Shown: piece after piece, positions 23,385-36,330 of the stretch
How the letters are laid out: every line of letters begins with the position of its first letter
Numbering within the stretch: position 1 is the stretch's first letter
Notes under the pieces: model-generated
What the model saw: the letters and a program-made list of their open reading frames with translations, nothing else
Database searches by the model: none
What the model was told of the DNA's origin: nothing
Made by a program: the position numbers and the translations under genes
Source of the DNA: Atherinomorus stipes
Lineage: Eukaryota; Chordata; Actinopteri; Atheriniformes; Atherinidae
DNA length: 64,000 bases
NCBI GenBank assembly: GCA_023101725.1
Contig: JALJCO010009114.1
Span: forward strand, 248,001 to 312,000
Direction of reading: 5' to 3'

Positions 23385-23965
23385 TCCACTGGCTGCGTTT
23401 CCTATTCATAGAAACAATACAGTGAAGGGAGCGAATCAGGAAAAGCCTTTCGCTTCCACGTCACATCAAAAAGGGCGTCGCCCACGTGGGTTTATACCCG
23501 CCCATGGGAAGGCAGGTAACCCTCCTCTACGCACTAGAAGTGAAGACGGCACAACTGTAGCTGCGGAGTTGAGAAGCTAAGTTAGCTAACTGTTAACTAG
23601 CATGGCGGAACAAACTCGTTCGTGTGCTCTGTTACACACACACACAGAGTGGGGGGAGGGGGTTCCTTCATACATTCATGGCATTCAATAATAATGGCAA
23701 ACAGCAATATTAATGAAATGACGATGGAAGTAAATCTTTAAAAAAAACAATCTTTATAGCTGGATGTTGTACTCTTTCAGTCCACTCAATTTTTGTTTTA
23801 TTTTATGACAGTTATTTTTTGTTCTACAGCCTTTTACTTTTACTCGACTCTAACATGCCAGTACGGTTGGCTGTGGAAACCCAACAGAGATCAGGGTATA
23901 TGAACCCCACCGCACCAAAACCATCCTGTCCCAATCCAGACCTTGTGGTCGAAACGGCGCTAGTT
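23385..23965. mobile_element. Possible DNA-transposon remnant, GC-richer block
   Basis: CTGGCTGCGTTTCC at the left and GAAACGGCGCTAG at the right are roughly inverse. Near the right end, CAGTACGGTTGGCTGTGGAA and GCACCAAAACCATCCTGTC resemble a common fish repeat. A short ATG-led MAEQTR stretch at 23602 could be a first-exon relic. No duplication was fixed and the call is weak. Confidence 0.3.
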
Positions 23966-26340
23966 ACCCAAAGTGGATCTGTGTAATATTTATTGTGTCA
24001 CATATTGATTATTGGGGCTGAAGTGCAGTGACATGATAAAAATCTTGATGCAGAAGTGAAAAACTTAAAAATCCTAAAAATAACTTTGTTAATTTGCTAT
24101 TGGTGTTTGGAAGTTTGATTAATTTCAGATAGTGAAATTTTTCTCCTCTCATGATCCTCTTTTAAGCAGCTTATAGCACTGTTTGGTTGTCAGAATTTGC
24201 CTTTGATTCTTTAGACTTAGTGCTCCGACTGCTGTCTGACCACTGTGGGTAAAACACTGGTTCCTCAGAAGTACTTTACCAAACCCCAAATCGTAAAAAG
24301 ACTAAATATCCCTTAAGTTTGAGCACAGAAGATTGCTGGGGTTCATGTGGCTTGCACTTTCACTTGTATGTGCTCATCAAAAAATCCCAACAAATTTACT
24401 GTCATAAAAAAGTCATGTCATAGTGTTACCTACAGAGTTATGTTGGGTGTCACATGGAGAATGCTAATACATGTTACAGAGTTGTAATAAATAAGATCAT
24501 TTTTCTAAAAGCAGATCTTCTGCTGTATGAACAGACAAGTGGTACAATTTTATTTACGAGAGAACTTTCAATGCGATCAGCAACAAATGCAGGGTCCTGG
24601 ACGAAGTGCAAAAACACTGGAAAAGTAATGAAATGCATTTACTCTTTGCAGTTTTTACTACAGAAACAGTATAACGATACTTTCCTTGTGTCATAACCTT
24701 TTAATGCTGTATGTATTATATTTGATACAGTTTCTGAAACCTTTTGCATCATTTTATGGCAAAAACTTTGTTCAAAACCTTGAACCTAATCTGATATGCC
24801 AGATACCAAGGGACAATCATTTTGACGTATCACGCAATAATAATTTGTTGAATATAGCGTACAAAAATTTATTTTTTCAAATTTTTTTTAAGGGACTTGG
24901 ATTGAAAAGAATAGAATACCCCCCATTTTTTGGGGGGTCATATTGTAAAGGCTTATCTCACTAATTTACTGAACGTAAATGCAGTTTAAAGTTGATATAT
25001 TCTTAATAAACGAATTGTGTGGGATCAACCATTACTTGTCAGACCTCAGGGATGTGGAATATCTTGACTGTAATGATGGGCTTGCTCCCTGTCAAACTGA
25101 ATGTGTTTTTTTTTTTTTTCTGAGGAAACTTCAACAGGAGCCGCTTTACTCAGTTGAGAAATGTTTTTTCTGTCAAATTGTGACTAAACTGAAGGCTTCT
25201 GAGGAGGTGCTGCATGGCCCTTTATAACACTGTGTGAACCAAATTGGTTGAATCTAAAGCACGATCAGTCAGGGCCAAAAATGAGCCCACTATCACAAGA
25301 TCAATACATTAAGCTTTGAGTTACAAAAACAACTTCACAGATACAGAATTAGCTAAATCAAGAAGGCCAGACTCCAATCAGCAAAAAAGAGGCTGTCTAC
25401 TAGTGGTCCCAGAGGATGACTGATGGGCTTTAAATCACTTCCCTGGAGGGAACAAAGCCAAATACTTGGGGTGGGGTGAGTTATATTTGCATTTCACAGT
25501 GGATTACGGGGGGGAAAAAGTCCTATTTACTGATCAAGTAATCCAAGTGTAAGACGACTTTGCAGCAGTTGAACAGTAAAGGGTTTACGCATGCAAATTG
25601 GAATAAAACACATTGTTTGCTGGGACTAATAATACCTATTTCTAAGTCATCTTTCATGTTTATCACATTCATTAGTGTGTTGTTCAGTCAATCTGCCCCT
25701 CTTTGACCGACTAGTACTCATTACTTTGATTGGATACACCGGTTACATCTAGGTATGATGTTCAGTTAGAGTGCCAATCACAGGGAGAGGAGGGCAGGTC
25801 GTGGCAAGGCGCTTTTATGCTCTTTAAAAACATCTCATAAATGACATCAATATGGAAGATGAAAGGGTTACCTTCCAGGCAAACATTTATTCAAAATCAC
25901 AAACAACCTTGAGATGTTGAAGCTAATCAGCTGTTCAATAGCGCAGTTAACGAAGAGACAACTTTTCTAACAAGCTGCAAAGAAATAGAAGAATCTTACA
26001 ATATTTACTTGGAGATGGAAGAAGGGAATGAGGACTGTAGTTCCCTGTGACAGCAGCAAAGGTTAACTTAGACCAATAGTGGCTCAGTAATAGGTCCCCT
26101 CCCCTCCTGGACAGACCGGTTGAGAACTTATGCTCGCATCCTGTGAAATACTATCCCTGCAAGCAGCTGCAGGGAAATGCAATTCATATAAATTTCTCCA
26201 CAGCAGAGGAAACTTCATTCTTCAAGACTTTTCTTCAACAAACAAAGCCCTCAAAAGAAGGCAGGAGGGGTGAGAAGACAGTGTGATTATGAACAGCACC
26301 TTCAAATGCTTTTTTCTTTTAACTGCAGGAAAAAGTGCTC
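23966..26340. other. No gene recognised
   Basis: AT-rich DNA. Frames between 24454 and 25227 are open for 80-92 codons on the plus strand but have low-complexity, AT-driven composition and no start, splice or family support. Confidence 0.5.
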
Positions 26341-26344
26341 TTAA

Positions 26345-27651
26345 AGGATAACTTTCTTTTTTTCAACCTGAACCTTATTTCTAGGAGTATATGCGTGCAT
26401 TTAGGCCCAATCCCAATGTCCCCCCTACTTTCAACCACTAGCCCTTACTCGCTACCACTAGCTCTCACCCACTACCACTACACCCTCAAGTTGAAGCCAC
26501 AAGGGTAGGGCTTTGTAATCTTCCCTAGGAATTGGGACTCCACTTGCTTCATTTATGTTCCGGCACAAAAACGACTGCGTAGTGACGTTTGCACATACGT
26601 CTCACCATACCACACCCAGCACAGAGTTAACAGTTGTGGTTGTTTTTCTTTTTTCATCATGCTTCGAATTATAATAAACAAAATGAGCACACAGGGAAGA
26701 AGTCACCATGACGACTGCTGTCTCTTGTAAACGAAAAGCCTTCGCAAGCTTTTCATCAGTATTTTAGGCTAGCTAGCATTGCTAGTCTGGCTAACATTAC
26801 GAACAAACGTGTAATCTATAAGTGAGTTTTCTTCTCTGACTCCTGTCGCTCTCCGGAGGTCGCTGCTGTTCCCTTTTCTCTGGCTCTTCCTCAGCAAGTC
26901 AGCATCTGACGCCCCTCGCTCTGAAGGGCTAGATTCATACCCCCTACCCCTCGTTATGTCCACTACCCCTACATGCAAAGAGGAATTGGGACACCACTAC
27001 CTTCATGGGAACGCGCAAAATTTAGGGGCAGGGCTAAAAAGTAGGGCTAGGGGGGATGTATTGGGACGCACCCTTTCTCACTGGTAACGTTTCTGCATCA
27101 CTTTGAGTCCTTTGGAAGATGTTAGGTTGAGTCGCCCTTCGGAGTACATCAGTAAAATGGCAGAGATGGGGCAGCCACTATACAAAACATCTGCAGCAAA
27201 AGCTTCTTGATTTCATCAATGCTTGAAGTAGAATGAACGAACAAATGAGTACTATTGTCCTGCGAGTTCAGAGTTTCGCAATTTTTTTTTGTTGTTGTCT
27301 GGATAGCAAGCTGCTCTTCTCAGCTGTACTACGGAAGCACGCATCGTGAACACGTGGCTCCGAAAAGTGTGTAAAACACCCTGATAACTAACAGAAAACT
27401 ACAGTAATTCTGAACTCACAGAACAATAGTACACTATGAAAGTATTGGTGAAAATCAAGGAGTTTTGCTGCAGATAGTGTCTCATATAGTGACTGCCCCG
27501 TCTCCGCCATTTTACTGAATGTACACCAAAGGGCGACTCAGCGTAATATCTTCCAAAGGACTCAAAATGATGCAGAAACTTTACCGGTGAGTAAATGCAC
27601 GTATATACACCTAGAAATAAGGTCCAGGTTGAACAAAAAGAAAGTTGTCCT
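26345..27651. mobile_element. TTAA-target palindromic element, split by an insertion
   Basis: The left arm AGGATAACTTTC...TTCAACCTGAACCTTATTTC is matched inverted by the right arm ending GAAAGTTGTCCT, with TTAA outside both ends (26341-26344 and 27652-27655). The arms continue through GCATTTACTCACCGGTAA, TGCATCATTTTGAGTCCTTT and GGGCGACTC. The left arm is broken at its GCATTTA by the element 26404-27073. Once that is removed the arms pair over about 120 bases. The middle is noncoding. A single end of a related family occurs at 61374-61441. Confidence 0.8.
26404..27073. mobile_element. PIF/Harbinger-like MITE nested in the TTAA element
   Basis: Ends are GGCCCAATCCCAATGTCCCC and inverted GGGTGCGTCCCAATACATCC, both followed by runs of C and CTA repeats such as CCCTTACTCGCTACC. 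The left flank is TTA (26401-26403) and the right flank TTT (27074-27076). The intact opposite arm of the host element shows that TTA was the original target, so a 3-bp duplication with one later change fits. No transposase frame. Confidence 0.7.
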
Positions 27652-27655
27652 TTAA

Positions 27656-29187
27656 GACCAGTTTATTACTTGTCTTGCTTTGTTTTTCTTTTTTATAGCT
27701 CTGAGTGTGGCAGGAGAAAGGAGGGCCAAGTAACAAAGCAAAGTAGCCACTTTTCCTGCGTGAGCAGCTTCTCTTACGCACAGCAGTAAAGCTCCTGAGT
27801 GGGTTGGGGGAGGGCCTAATCCATCAACCAGCATATCAGTGTATTCACAGTTCTATTCAATCTGTCAGTTATTTGTAAAAATGACCCCACTTGGCTTCCC
27901 CTTTAAGACGAAGGAATAGGGGCAGGCACTTTTTCACACATCTGTCTTCATTGGCTGTTGTGCCATACAGGGAGAGTAAACAGTGGTCTAGGAAATATGT
28001 CAATCAAAAGGTCAGAGCTCAGAGACGACATTGTAGCGCTTAGCAGCTAACAGGATGTGGCTGCCATCGTAAATATATGGAATATATGTGCATCAGATTT
28101 ATATTATTTATGCTAACGGCTGCGATAAATGGGCCTTTATGGATGAAAGACTGGCTGTGGACCAACTATTTGGTATATCTGGAATATTTTTACTGGACCT
28201 TTGCTGATGAAAAAGGATAATTTTTGTTGCCGTACTACCTGTTACTGGACTACAGTACAGCTTCAAAGGTGAAATACATTAACTTTTGTATTTGTTGCTG
28301 GTTTGAAATAAGTGTTTTCTGAATCTACAGTTATGATTGCAGCCTGGAATGGTTTAGATCACTGAAATATCAAGAATCTCAGCTTTCCAATGGTGTATAA
28401 CGTGTAGAATGTACATTGGGCAAAATACATATTTATGAAAAATACATGGTGTCCCGTGGGCAGTACGCTAAAATAACAGACGATTGCCTCCACGAAGCCC
28501 ATCAATTTTGATAATGAACAACCTCAGAGGGCATTATCCCGCTTATACCATGGTCACTTATGAAATAAATAAATGTTAAGCCAATTATTAATGTTAAAGT
28601 TGTTTTTACTGTTAAAAAAGTAAGTTCTGTTGCCATGGTTACCAACTAGTGTTTGAGTCAGAGTTATAACAATCAGTCCGTTTGTTCGGAACTTCTTTTC
28701 TAGGTGTCCATTATCTATTTTTATTGGACACCCTGCAGCCAATCGGAATAGAGTATTCACCCAGACATTGGTATAAAGCAATTGTAAATGCCGTTTTATC
28801 CCAGTTGAAGAAACTAAAACAAACTTAGCAGCAGACACTTTGGGTCATTCTCCAGAGTAACGGCTACAGTGTTTATTTCCTGGCCAACTAATGACCCAAA
28901 ATGTTTGCTGCTTGGTGCTAAAAACGTATGAACACTTTACCAAAACACTCTTGTCGCTCCCTGGTTTTGTGTTGGCAATGACATTAGTTGGTTAGGTTTA
29001 GAAAATAATGATGACCTACAGCAAAATTAGCATCAATGACAAAATTTTGCTTGTTAAAATTTTTTTTTAACTTGTTGGTTGGGTTTAGAGCCCAACATGA
29101 CTTGGTATGGGTCAGAACTCCAAACTAATAGGTTGGAAATATCACCGTAGTAATAAATGAATGACTTTTACAATGCTACCGTCACGC
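27656..29187. other. No gene; one hairpin
   Basis: Noncoding. At 28827-28912 AGCAGCAGACACTTTGGGTC pairs with GACCCAAAATGTTTGCTGCT across about 40 bases. The region 28380-28830 has the texture of a decayed transposon but no ends can be defined. Confidence 0.45.
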
Positions 29188-29190
29188 TTA

Positions 29191-29799
29191 AGGCAGAAAC
29201 AGACCAGGCTGATTTTCGGCTGTCTGGTGTGGTCGTGGAGTCTTCTGAAGTCGGGGTCGTGAATCAGTTTGGTGTATTCTGTGTCGTCGGCCATCTGCAG
29301 CCGTCACTAGTGACGTTGGTGGGGTTTTTTAGCCGATTGAACATGTGTAATCAGCGTTGGTCATTAAGTCGGTGATGGGCTGACCAATCATATTTGAGGA
29401 GGCTTGACCTTGCTGGCGAATCAGCATACGAGAAGACCCCGAAGTGAAGGTAAACAAACCAGATGAAGAGCGGACATAATGCAAACTCTCACATATCGTT
29501 TGGCATTGTATTGGGACCTTAGCTAGCAGTCCATGCTCTCTACTAATAACAGCAGCAGCTTTAACGTATTTTCATCTTGAGAAATGGTCCATCATTTCCG
29601 GTTTTTGGGGCCACAATATAGATCAGCGCCGCCTGCTGTCGTGGCATTATATTTTGCACATCCAGGTCTGGAGTTGGCACGATGTGTTCTTGGGCACTTT
29701 CCTCACCGTGTCGGTGAGACTGAAGCCGATTGATTGGCCCGACCCCATTTTCTGGCAACGACCGCGACGGACGGCAGTCTGTCCGGTGTGTCTCCGCCA
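29191..29799. mobile_element. Harbinger-like non-autonomous element
   Basis: Left AGGCAGAAACAGACCAGGC and inverted right TGGCGGAGACACACCGGAC form imperfect ends, each flanked by TTA (29188-29190, 29800-29802). The interior is GC-richer than its surroundings and repeats CGGCTGTC, GTCGGGGTCGTG-like and GACCCCATTTT words on both sides. No readable protein. Confidence 0.5.
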
Positions 29800-29802
29800 T
29801 TA

Positions 29803-30376
29803 CAGATATTTTTTGCACTTAACATGCAGTTGCTTTCATGAGCCCAAGAGGTTGCATATTCTTTAAACACCATTAAAGGGTCTTAATAACCGCAGGAGCA
29901 AATGACCCAAGAGGCCATTTTCAGTAAGAGGGCAGACTGTTTCAGAGAAATGCTGCACCTTTTAGGTTTGCATATTTGTAGAGAATAATTCATACTTCAG
30001 CAAGCTAATGATCCCCAAAACCCCTCAAAGCTTTGTAAGAACTACTTGAAGATCAGATAATACAGAATAACACAGACTTTACTCCACAGTTGCCTGACCT
30101 CTAGCTTTCTTAACCTTCACAGAGGTACTTCAAAACCCAGACAGCCGTCAAATGCCCCATATCATAGGCACTTGAAGTATTTCTTACTTCATAAGAAGTT
30201 CTTTGTAACATTAATGGATCAGGATGAAACAAACTTGAATATAATTTCACACTAATGAGAAGACGTCTGCATCTGAAGCCACAAACTGCTGCTCCTTAAC
30301 CTTTACATGATAAGAGGTGGTACAATCTGAGCCTCAACAAAACCTGAACTGCAACTTTAAAAATGTTCATGCTTTT

Positions 30377-30438
<62 letters not shown>

Positions 30439-32225
30439 AGGAATAAGTGCTTTTTGAGAAATACCAGCCAGCATCTGCAGAGGAAACCTACCACAACACC
30501 AGAAATAAATTATGACAGTTGTTTTTTTTTACTCTGCTTCATGCATTAGCAGAATGTTAAATTCGCTTTTTTTTTTTGTTGTCTTTTATGACAATATAAA
30601 GGCAGCAGGGCACTGTTTTGCATTATTTTACCATTTGGTTTAGCAAGCTGCTCAAAGGAGGCTGCTCCAAGCTGCTCTATGTGCATAACTGAGACTTGTG
30701 TTGTGATACATTAATATGCCATGGAGAAAATCCACCTAAATAGTAAGCCCCTTCATTTTAAAGATGAGTACAAATTAATTAATACTGTCTTTTATTGAGC
30801 ACTATGTTTAATTATTTTTATTTGTGAGTTTCTCTGTAATGTATACAATCATTTTGCTTGAGAAACCAGGATTTTTAAACATCCTCTGAATGTCCACAGC
30901 TTCATGATAGTAATTGAACGCACCACCCACAGATGCAGCGCAGCCTACGATCATTCTTTGCTTCATCCCACGCAAGACAGACCTACCGTTATACCCAACT
31001 CACAAGGCTGTGTTGGATCTCTAACCTTGGCCACGAAATTGTGGATCAGATGGATAAAGACTGCAGTCTCTAAGATTTGATTTCTCCCAGAGTGCTGTGC
31101 ACACACAGCATTTCTCAACTGGCAAAGGTAAATGCTGTGACCTGGGTGAATTTCACCACCCTGCATGGCAACAAGAGGCAGACTTTAAAGAAAGAGGGGA
31201 AAAGGGAAGGGATTTATTTCTAACACTATTTACATCATTTGAGCTGCAGCCAGATGAATTGGTGGATATTTTACCATCACATTCATGCTGCTGAAACCAT
31301 CCCTTAATGCTGCTTCTTTGTAACGACAGACACAAAATCTTGCCAGGACTGCAATCCTTGAGTATATTTGGGTGTTAATCAGCTTTTTGCAAAAAGGGTC
31401 TTTGACCTGCAGCGCTACAACCAGACAAAACACATACTTTACTGCAACTCTTTCCTCTATATGGCGATTAAGTGCAGCAGTTGTAGAAAGAGCTGGGCTT
31501 TAGAGAACTGGAGCGAAGCCCAGCTCTGCTGATGCATGCTGCTCCACGAGCATGAATGCAGGTCTGAAGGTTAATTGCTGCCAGATGTTCATCTTCACTA
31601 GTTTGTTAATCAAGTGAAACTATCATTCTCCAGTAAGGTCCAAGTGGTATAAGCTCATATTTGCCATCTCAAATTAGCGGAATAATGGAACCTTACATTA
31701 TCCTTTTACTGTAGCACTCCAGTTTCATTGTGGAGTCGCATTCCTCAATATGTGGAGGTTTATTCTGAGTTGAGTCGCTTGTACTAATAAAACGGCCATA
31801 CAGAGAAAGATTCATCTTTTTATATTAGATTTTCTTGTAGGTCTTGGTTGTATTTTCTCATTTTATTCGTTTTGATCTTACTCACCAGGTCTCTTTGGAA
31901 TGAGGTGGAATTAAAACTTGCCTGATGTTCTAATCCAGAATGCTCTTTACCAGCCATAGCAGTGTCTTCCACATTTATGGAACAGATAGACAAATAAAAT
32001 ACAGGCGTGGATCTCAAAATAAATGAATTTGCATGGGGCGGGTGTGAATACAGATGGAAGAATGAACCAGCCAGACTCCTTCCTTTGCCTTTGGAAAGTG
32101 TGCCACTACTGGCATTAATCCTCATGGCTTCCCTGATTGATGATATTAAAAGTTCATTCAGGTTTGTTGTCTGCATGAAATAATTTCATAACATCATGAA
32201 TTCAAAACTGGGGGGGGGGGACTCA
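29803..32225. other. No gene recognised
   Basis: AT-rich DNA with one TA microsatellite (30384-30435), poly-T runs near 30570 and no credible exon. 31470-31700 is repeat-free and of mixed complexity. A G9-10 run lies just before the hAT insertion (32210-32220). Confidence 0.5.
30384..30435. repeat. (TA)n microsatellite
   Basis: About 25 uninterrupted TA units. Confidence 0.98.
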
Positions 32226-32233
32226 CTCTACAC

Positions 32234-33278
32234 CAGTAATTCTAAACAATGGGGCTGCGGCCCATTTCGAGTGCCATTTAGAAGGCCACAAAAAACGTTC
32301 CTTTTGCACATGTGGGCTGCGAGGGCCGTAGGACCTCAAATTTTCACTGTTTTTTCTGACTGGATCAGTTGCAGTGTAGCTTCCCCCCACCTGGTGGCGG
32401 TAATTTGTCAAAATAAGTTAAACAAGCGGAAGAAGACACTCAGCTAGTCGCTAGCCTGTAGCAAATGTTGTGAGGAAGTATTGCAATGAAATAATGAAGA
32501 CAAAAATGGTCCGAAACCGGCCCCTTAAAGGCAAATGTCCAAACCAATTAATTAAATACAGATTAGTAAGTGGAAGTAACAAAGGAGAGCTGAAAGGTCT
32601 GGATAGAGCGCAGTTAATACTAATGCTAATGGAAGCACTGAAACCTGCCTCTGCAAGCTGCATCCAGAAACAAACATGACACTCATTGGATGGAGAGGAT
32701 TTTTAAGCAAAAAAAGAGAGGAAATCAGCTGTTGATGCAGAAAATGTCTGACATGTTTGGAAGTTTTTTAAAAAATTCTCATATCCTATCTACATAAATC
32801 ACAGGTTTAATTACATATTATTTAAGTTGAGCCTTTTTATTTTTAATGTGATTTATTTCTGCACCATTTTGTCTATTTTAATAAGTTTCCAGCAGTTTTT
32901 TCTGTTGTACCTTTTTTTTTTTTTTTTGTTGTTGTTGTTGTAAAGTTATATTGTGTTTATAGCCTAATCCTGATTTGTTCTTGTGGGAGTCTGATTTTAA
33001 TCCATGAATTATGATATGTGTTTGTTATAATCTCATATTTTCAATTTTATATTATGTTTTTTTGGTTTTTTTTTTAACAGTCTTCGTGTTTATCACACTA
33101 CATTTTACTAGGTTCAATCTGTTAAAGGCAAGTGGATTTGGTTTAGTTATTAAATAAATAAACCAAAACTTAGATCAGTGACACTAATAGGCCTCCAGTG
33201 TTAAAATGTGAATGGGCCCTAGACCAGTTTGTACTAAAAAAAATTGGACCCCATCATGACAAAGGTTGAGAACCCCTG
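32234..33278. mobile_element. hAT (Charlie-like) non-autonomous element
   Basis: Left end CAGTAATTCTAAACAATGGG, right end inverted CAGGGGTTCTCAACCTTTGT. CTCTACAC is duplicated perfectly on both sides (32226-32233, 33279-33286). Subterminal GGGCTGCGGCCC on the left and GGGCCC with GGACCCCA on the right are usual for this fish hAT group. The 1045 bp interior has AT-rich runs and a (GTT)n patch near 32928. A short basic frame at 32470-32679 is not recognisable as transposase. Confidence 0.85.
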
Positions 33279-33404
33279 CTCTACACTACCCTCCATGCTT
33301 AACCACACCAAACACACGAAGTTGAGAATCTTTTCTGATGAAAAAATACAAATAGCTCTTATTTTACTGATCCCAACTGGGAAATTTGGCTCTGCATTTG
33401 ACTC

Positions 33405-33575
33405 ATCTGTAGAGAGCAGTGGGCTACAACACCCGGGGGAGCATTTGGTGGTGGTTAAGGACCTTGCTCAAGGGCTCTTAGTGGTTCACCTTTAGTGCCA
33501 CGCCAGGGACTCGGAAGCCTGGTTTCCTTGACCATAGCCCTCCTCTGTAACCACTAGGCTACCACTCATCTCTGA
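33405..33575 (+). repeat. Dispersed fish repeat (SINE-like or LINE tail)
   Basis: Contains the ordered words AGAGAGCAGTGGGCTACAAC, ACCCGGGGGAGCATTTGGTG, AAGGACCTTGCTCAAGGGCT and AACCACTAGGCTACCACTC, which I recognise as a widespread teleost interspersed repeat. I cannot name its class with confidence and see no clear Pol III boxes. Confidence 0.5.
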
Positions 33576-35344
33576 CATGGGATATTTCGAATGATTCTAT
33601 GTCACTTCAATCAAGAGTCATCTTACCTCTTTTTCTAGTTGAAGATAGATTTATAGATTTATACGACAGAGAAATCACAAACATTAGAGCCAAAAGGGAA
33701 TCTTTCATTAAGTGACAGACATTTCCACACAGGATGCCAGATCAGGGATGGATTGGGACAGATTGAAAAGGATTGAGCTCTGAACTCTGTCCTAAATATG
33801 CCCACCATAACCCGTACATGTTCACCCAGTTTATGGCAGAGATGTCATGGAACTGTACGTCAGGGTGCCGCATTTAAACCTGCAAACAGTATTTCCCTTT
33901 CACTTGACTGTAGCCTGTTTGTTGTTGTAAACTTTTTATATCATATACCTTACCGTATGTTTCCTCACCTTGCTGGAGGTTATTGTTCTATACCATCCAC
34001 TCACACCTGACATTGCTGCTTTCCCCACACTGCTGACCTTGTATAAGTAATGAAAAGCAAACTGCAGAAGACTGAAGAGGAAACAAGAATAAAATAATAA
34101 CTATATATATACACAGTGTAGTTTTTTTTTTAATACCTACAAGACTACTAAATAAAAATAAAATCTATAAATCTGGAACTTAAGTTAAATAATTTTTGCA
34201 TTATGAAGAGCAAACTGTAACAGAGCACGAACCAAACATAAACGTTGTATTTTAATGTAAAAAAGAAAGCACTTTAATACAAATGAGAATAATTTTGTAA
34301 ACATACTTGTTACGCCCGCACTAAAAACTGTTTTGCACAAAGATCAATTCAGTTTTTTTTATCATTATTATTGTCTCCATTGGCTTGAAAGCAAAATGGG
34401 CAAATATTTCAAAATTTAACATTACATGCTGTAATTCTTTGAACCTATGTTTATTAACTATAAATTCAGAACACAGTACAGAAAATGTAACTAGCTGCTC
34501 TGCACAATTCTTCATTAATTACACATAAATAATGTAAATATGAATTAAATCTTATTCAATAAATCTGTTAGATTATAAGTGCTTGTTTCAGGAGATGTTA
34601 TTAAAAGGTCAGGTGAGAAACAGAAGGTAAAAATCAGCTTTTTCATGACCTGGTCTGTCTTGAAGGTGTTGGATTTGCTCCCTCTGTCAAAATGACAATG
34701 TGTCAAACTAACAACGCTTCATAACCCAGCGACCTGGCGTGTCCTGCCTCTTGTCAAGCAGCTGGGATGGGCTCTGTTTCTCTCTAATTCTTGTAATTTT
34801 TTTCTTGAAAAACTCTGAAAATGTGCTATTCGTACATTTCATGAATTTAGATTAAAAACTGGTTCTTATTTCACACATATGCTCATTTGCAAATAAGTGA
34901 AGAAAGTGCATTTCTCAAAGAACTTTGAAATTCCTCTTTCAGTTTTTCTTTGAGGTCAACAGGACCCTGGAGACTAATTAACACATTTTCATGTCATTAC
35001 TGGATAACACATTAAAAAAAGAATACAAAATGTGTAACATTACAAATTATACGAACCCTTTAAATGACAGCGGTAAATTTAAAGGTGGTAGATACAGTCA
35101 TGCAGCAATGTCACATTTCTTTAAGGTTGTTTTTTATGTTTACTGTATTTTCAAAACTACTGAAGGTAACACAGTTATTTGATTGTGCCATAAAATGGAT
35201 TTATGTGCCTGATAATGACATGACAACCCCCCTTTAAATAACTACATTTTTGGTTGGTTGTTGTTTCTTTTAATTTTCATTTTGTTTCTTTTTAGGGCTG
35301 AAATTAAACAATTTAAAAAAACAAATGACAAAGAATGACACCAC
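33576..35344. other. No gene recognised
   Basis: AT-rich DNA with a short (TA)n at 34101-34112. No repeat family or exon could be supported. Confidence 0.5.
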
Positions 35345-36187
35345 CCCATTTACCACAGCAAGCCTTCCAGGTCCTGAAGTAGCTAAACAGCCCCAGACCA
35401 TCACACTACCACCACCATATTTTACTGTTGCTATGATGTTCCTTTTCTGAAATGCCGTGTTACTTTTATGCCAGATGTAATGGGACCTACACCTTCCAAA
35501 AAGTTTTGTCTCGTCAGTCCACAGAGTATTTTTCCAAAAGTCTTGGGGATCATCAAGATGCTTTCTGGCTAAACTGAGACGAGCCTTTATGTTGTTTTTG
35601 CTCAGCAGTGGTTTTGGTCTTGAAACTCTGCCATGCAGGCCATTTTTGCCCCCCAGTCTCTTTCTGATGGTGGAGTCATGAACACTGACCTTAATTGAGG
35701 CAAGTGAGGCCTGCAGTTTTTGGATGTTGTTCAGGGGTCTTTTGTGACCTCTTGGATGAGTCATCGCTGTGCTTTTGGGGTAAATTTGGTTGGCCGGCCA
35801 CTCCTGGGAAGGTTCACCACTGTTCCATGTTTTTGCCACAGTGTTCTCTCACTGTGGTTTGCTGGAGTTTGAAAGCTTTAGAAATGGCTTTGTAACCTTT
35901 TTCCAGACTGAAAGATCTCAATTACTTTGTTTCTGATTTTTTCCTGAATTTCTTTGGATCACAGCATGACGTCTAGCTTTTGAGGATCTTTTTGGTCTAC
36001 TTAACTTTGTCAGGCAGTTCCTATTTAAGTGATTTCTTGATTGAGAACAGGTGTGGCAGTAATCCGGCCTTGGTGTGGCAAAAATTGAACTCAGCTTTCC
36101 AAAGATGTGATAAACCACAGTTAATTTATGGTTTAACATGGGGCGGTTTGGATTTTTTTTTCCCCTCTTACTAATAAAAATCTTCAT
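35345..36187 (-). pseudogene. Tc1-like transposase pseudogene, C-terminus lost
   Basis: All in one frame on the minus strand. The N-terminal DNA-binding part includes SKARRHAVIQRNSGKNQ (about 35930-35990), then TGA stops at 35918 and about 35850, then an open stretch down to 35345. That stretch includes the second helix-turn-helix region (VSVHDSTIRKRLGGKNG), the catalytic WTDETK with the first acidic residue, and the VMVWGC motif. After PGRLAVVNG the family sequence ends and a chance tail follows. The QQDNDPKH and NPIE motifs of a DD34E enzyme are missing. Apart from two stops the frame is well preserved, suggesting a moderately recent copy. It is not functional. Confidence 0.9.
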
Positions 36188-36328
36188 TTAAAAACTGCAT
36201 TTTGTGTTTACTCGTGTTATCTTTGTCTAATATTTAAATTTGTTTGATGATCTGAAACATATACCTAAGAGTGACAAATATGCATAAAAAGAACTCAGAA
36301 AGGGGTCATACACTTTTTCACACAACTG
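35345..36328 (-). mobile_element. Tc1-like transposon, one end missing
   Basis: The right end CAGTTGTGTGAAAAAGTGTA (reading inward) is an intact Tc1-type terminus followed by TA at 36329-36330. The opposite end is absent: homology stops near 35345, in the middle of the transposase, and unrelated AT-rich sequence follows. The loss removes the second and third catalytic residues and the 3' inverted repeat. It could be a truncation by deletion or a recombination product. Confidence 0.85.
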
Positions 36329-36330
36329 TA

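Noticed and set aside
32470..32679. Basic 69-codon plus frame inside the hAT
   Set aside because: No transposase motif. Short, and bounded by non-coding hAT subterminal sequence.
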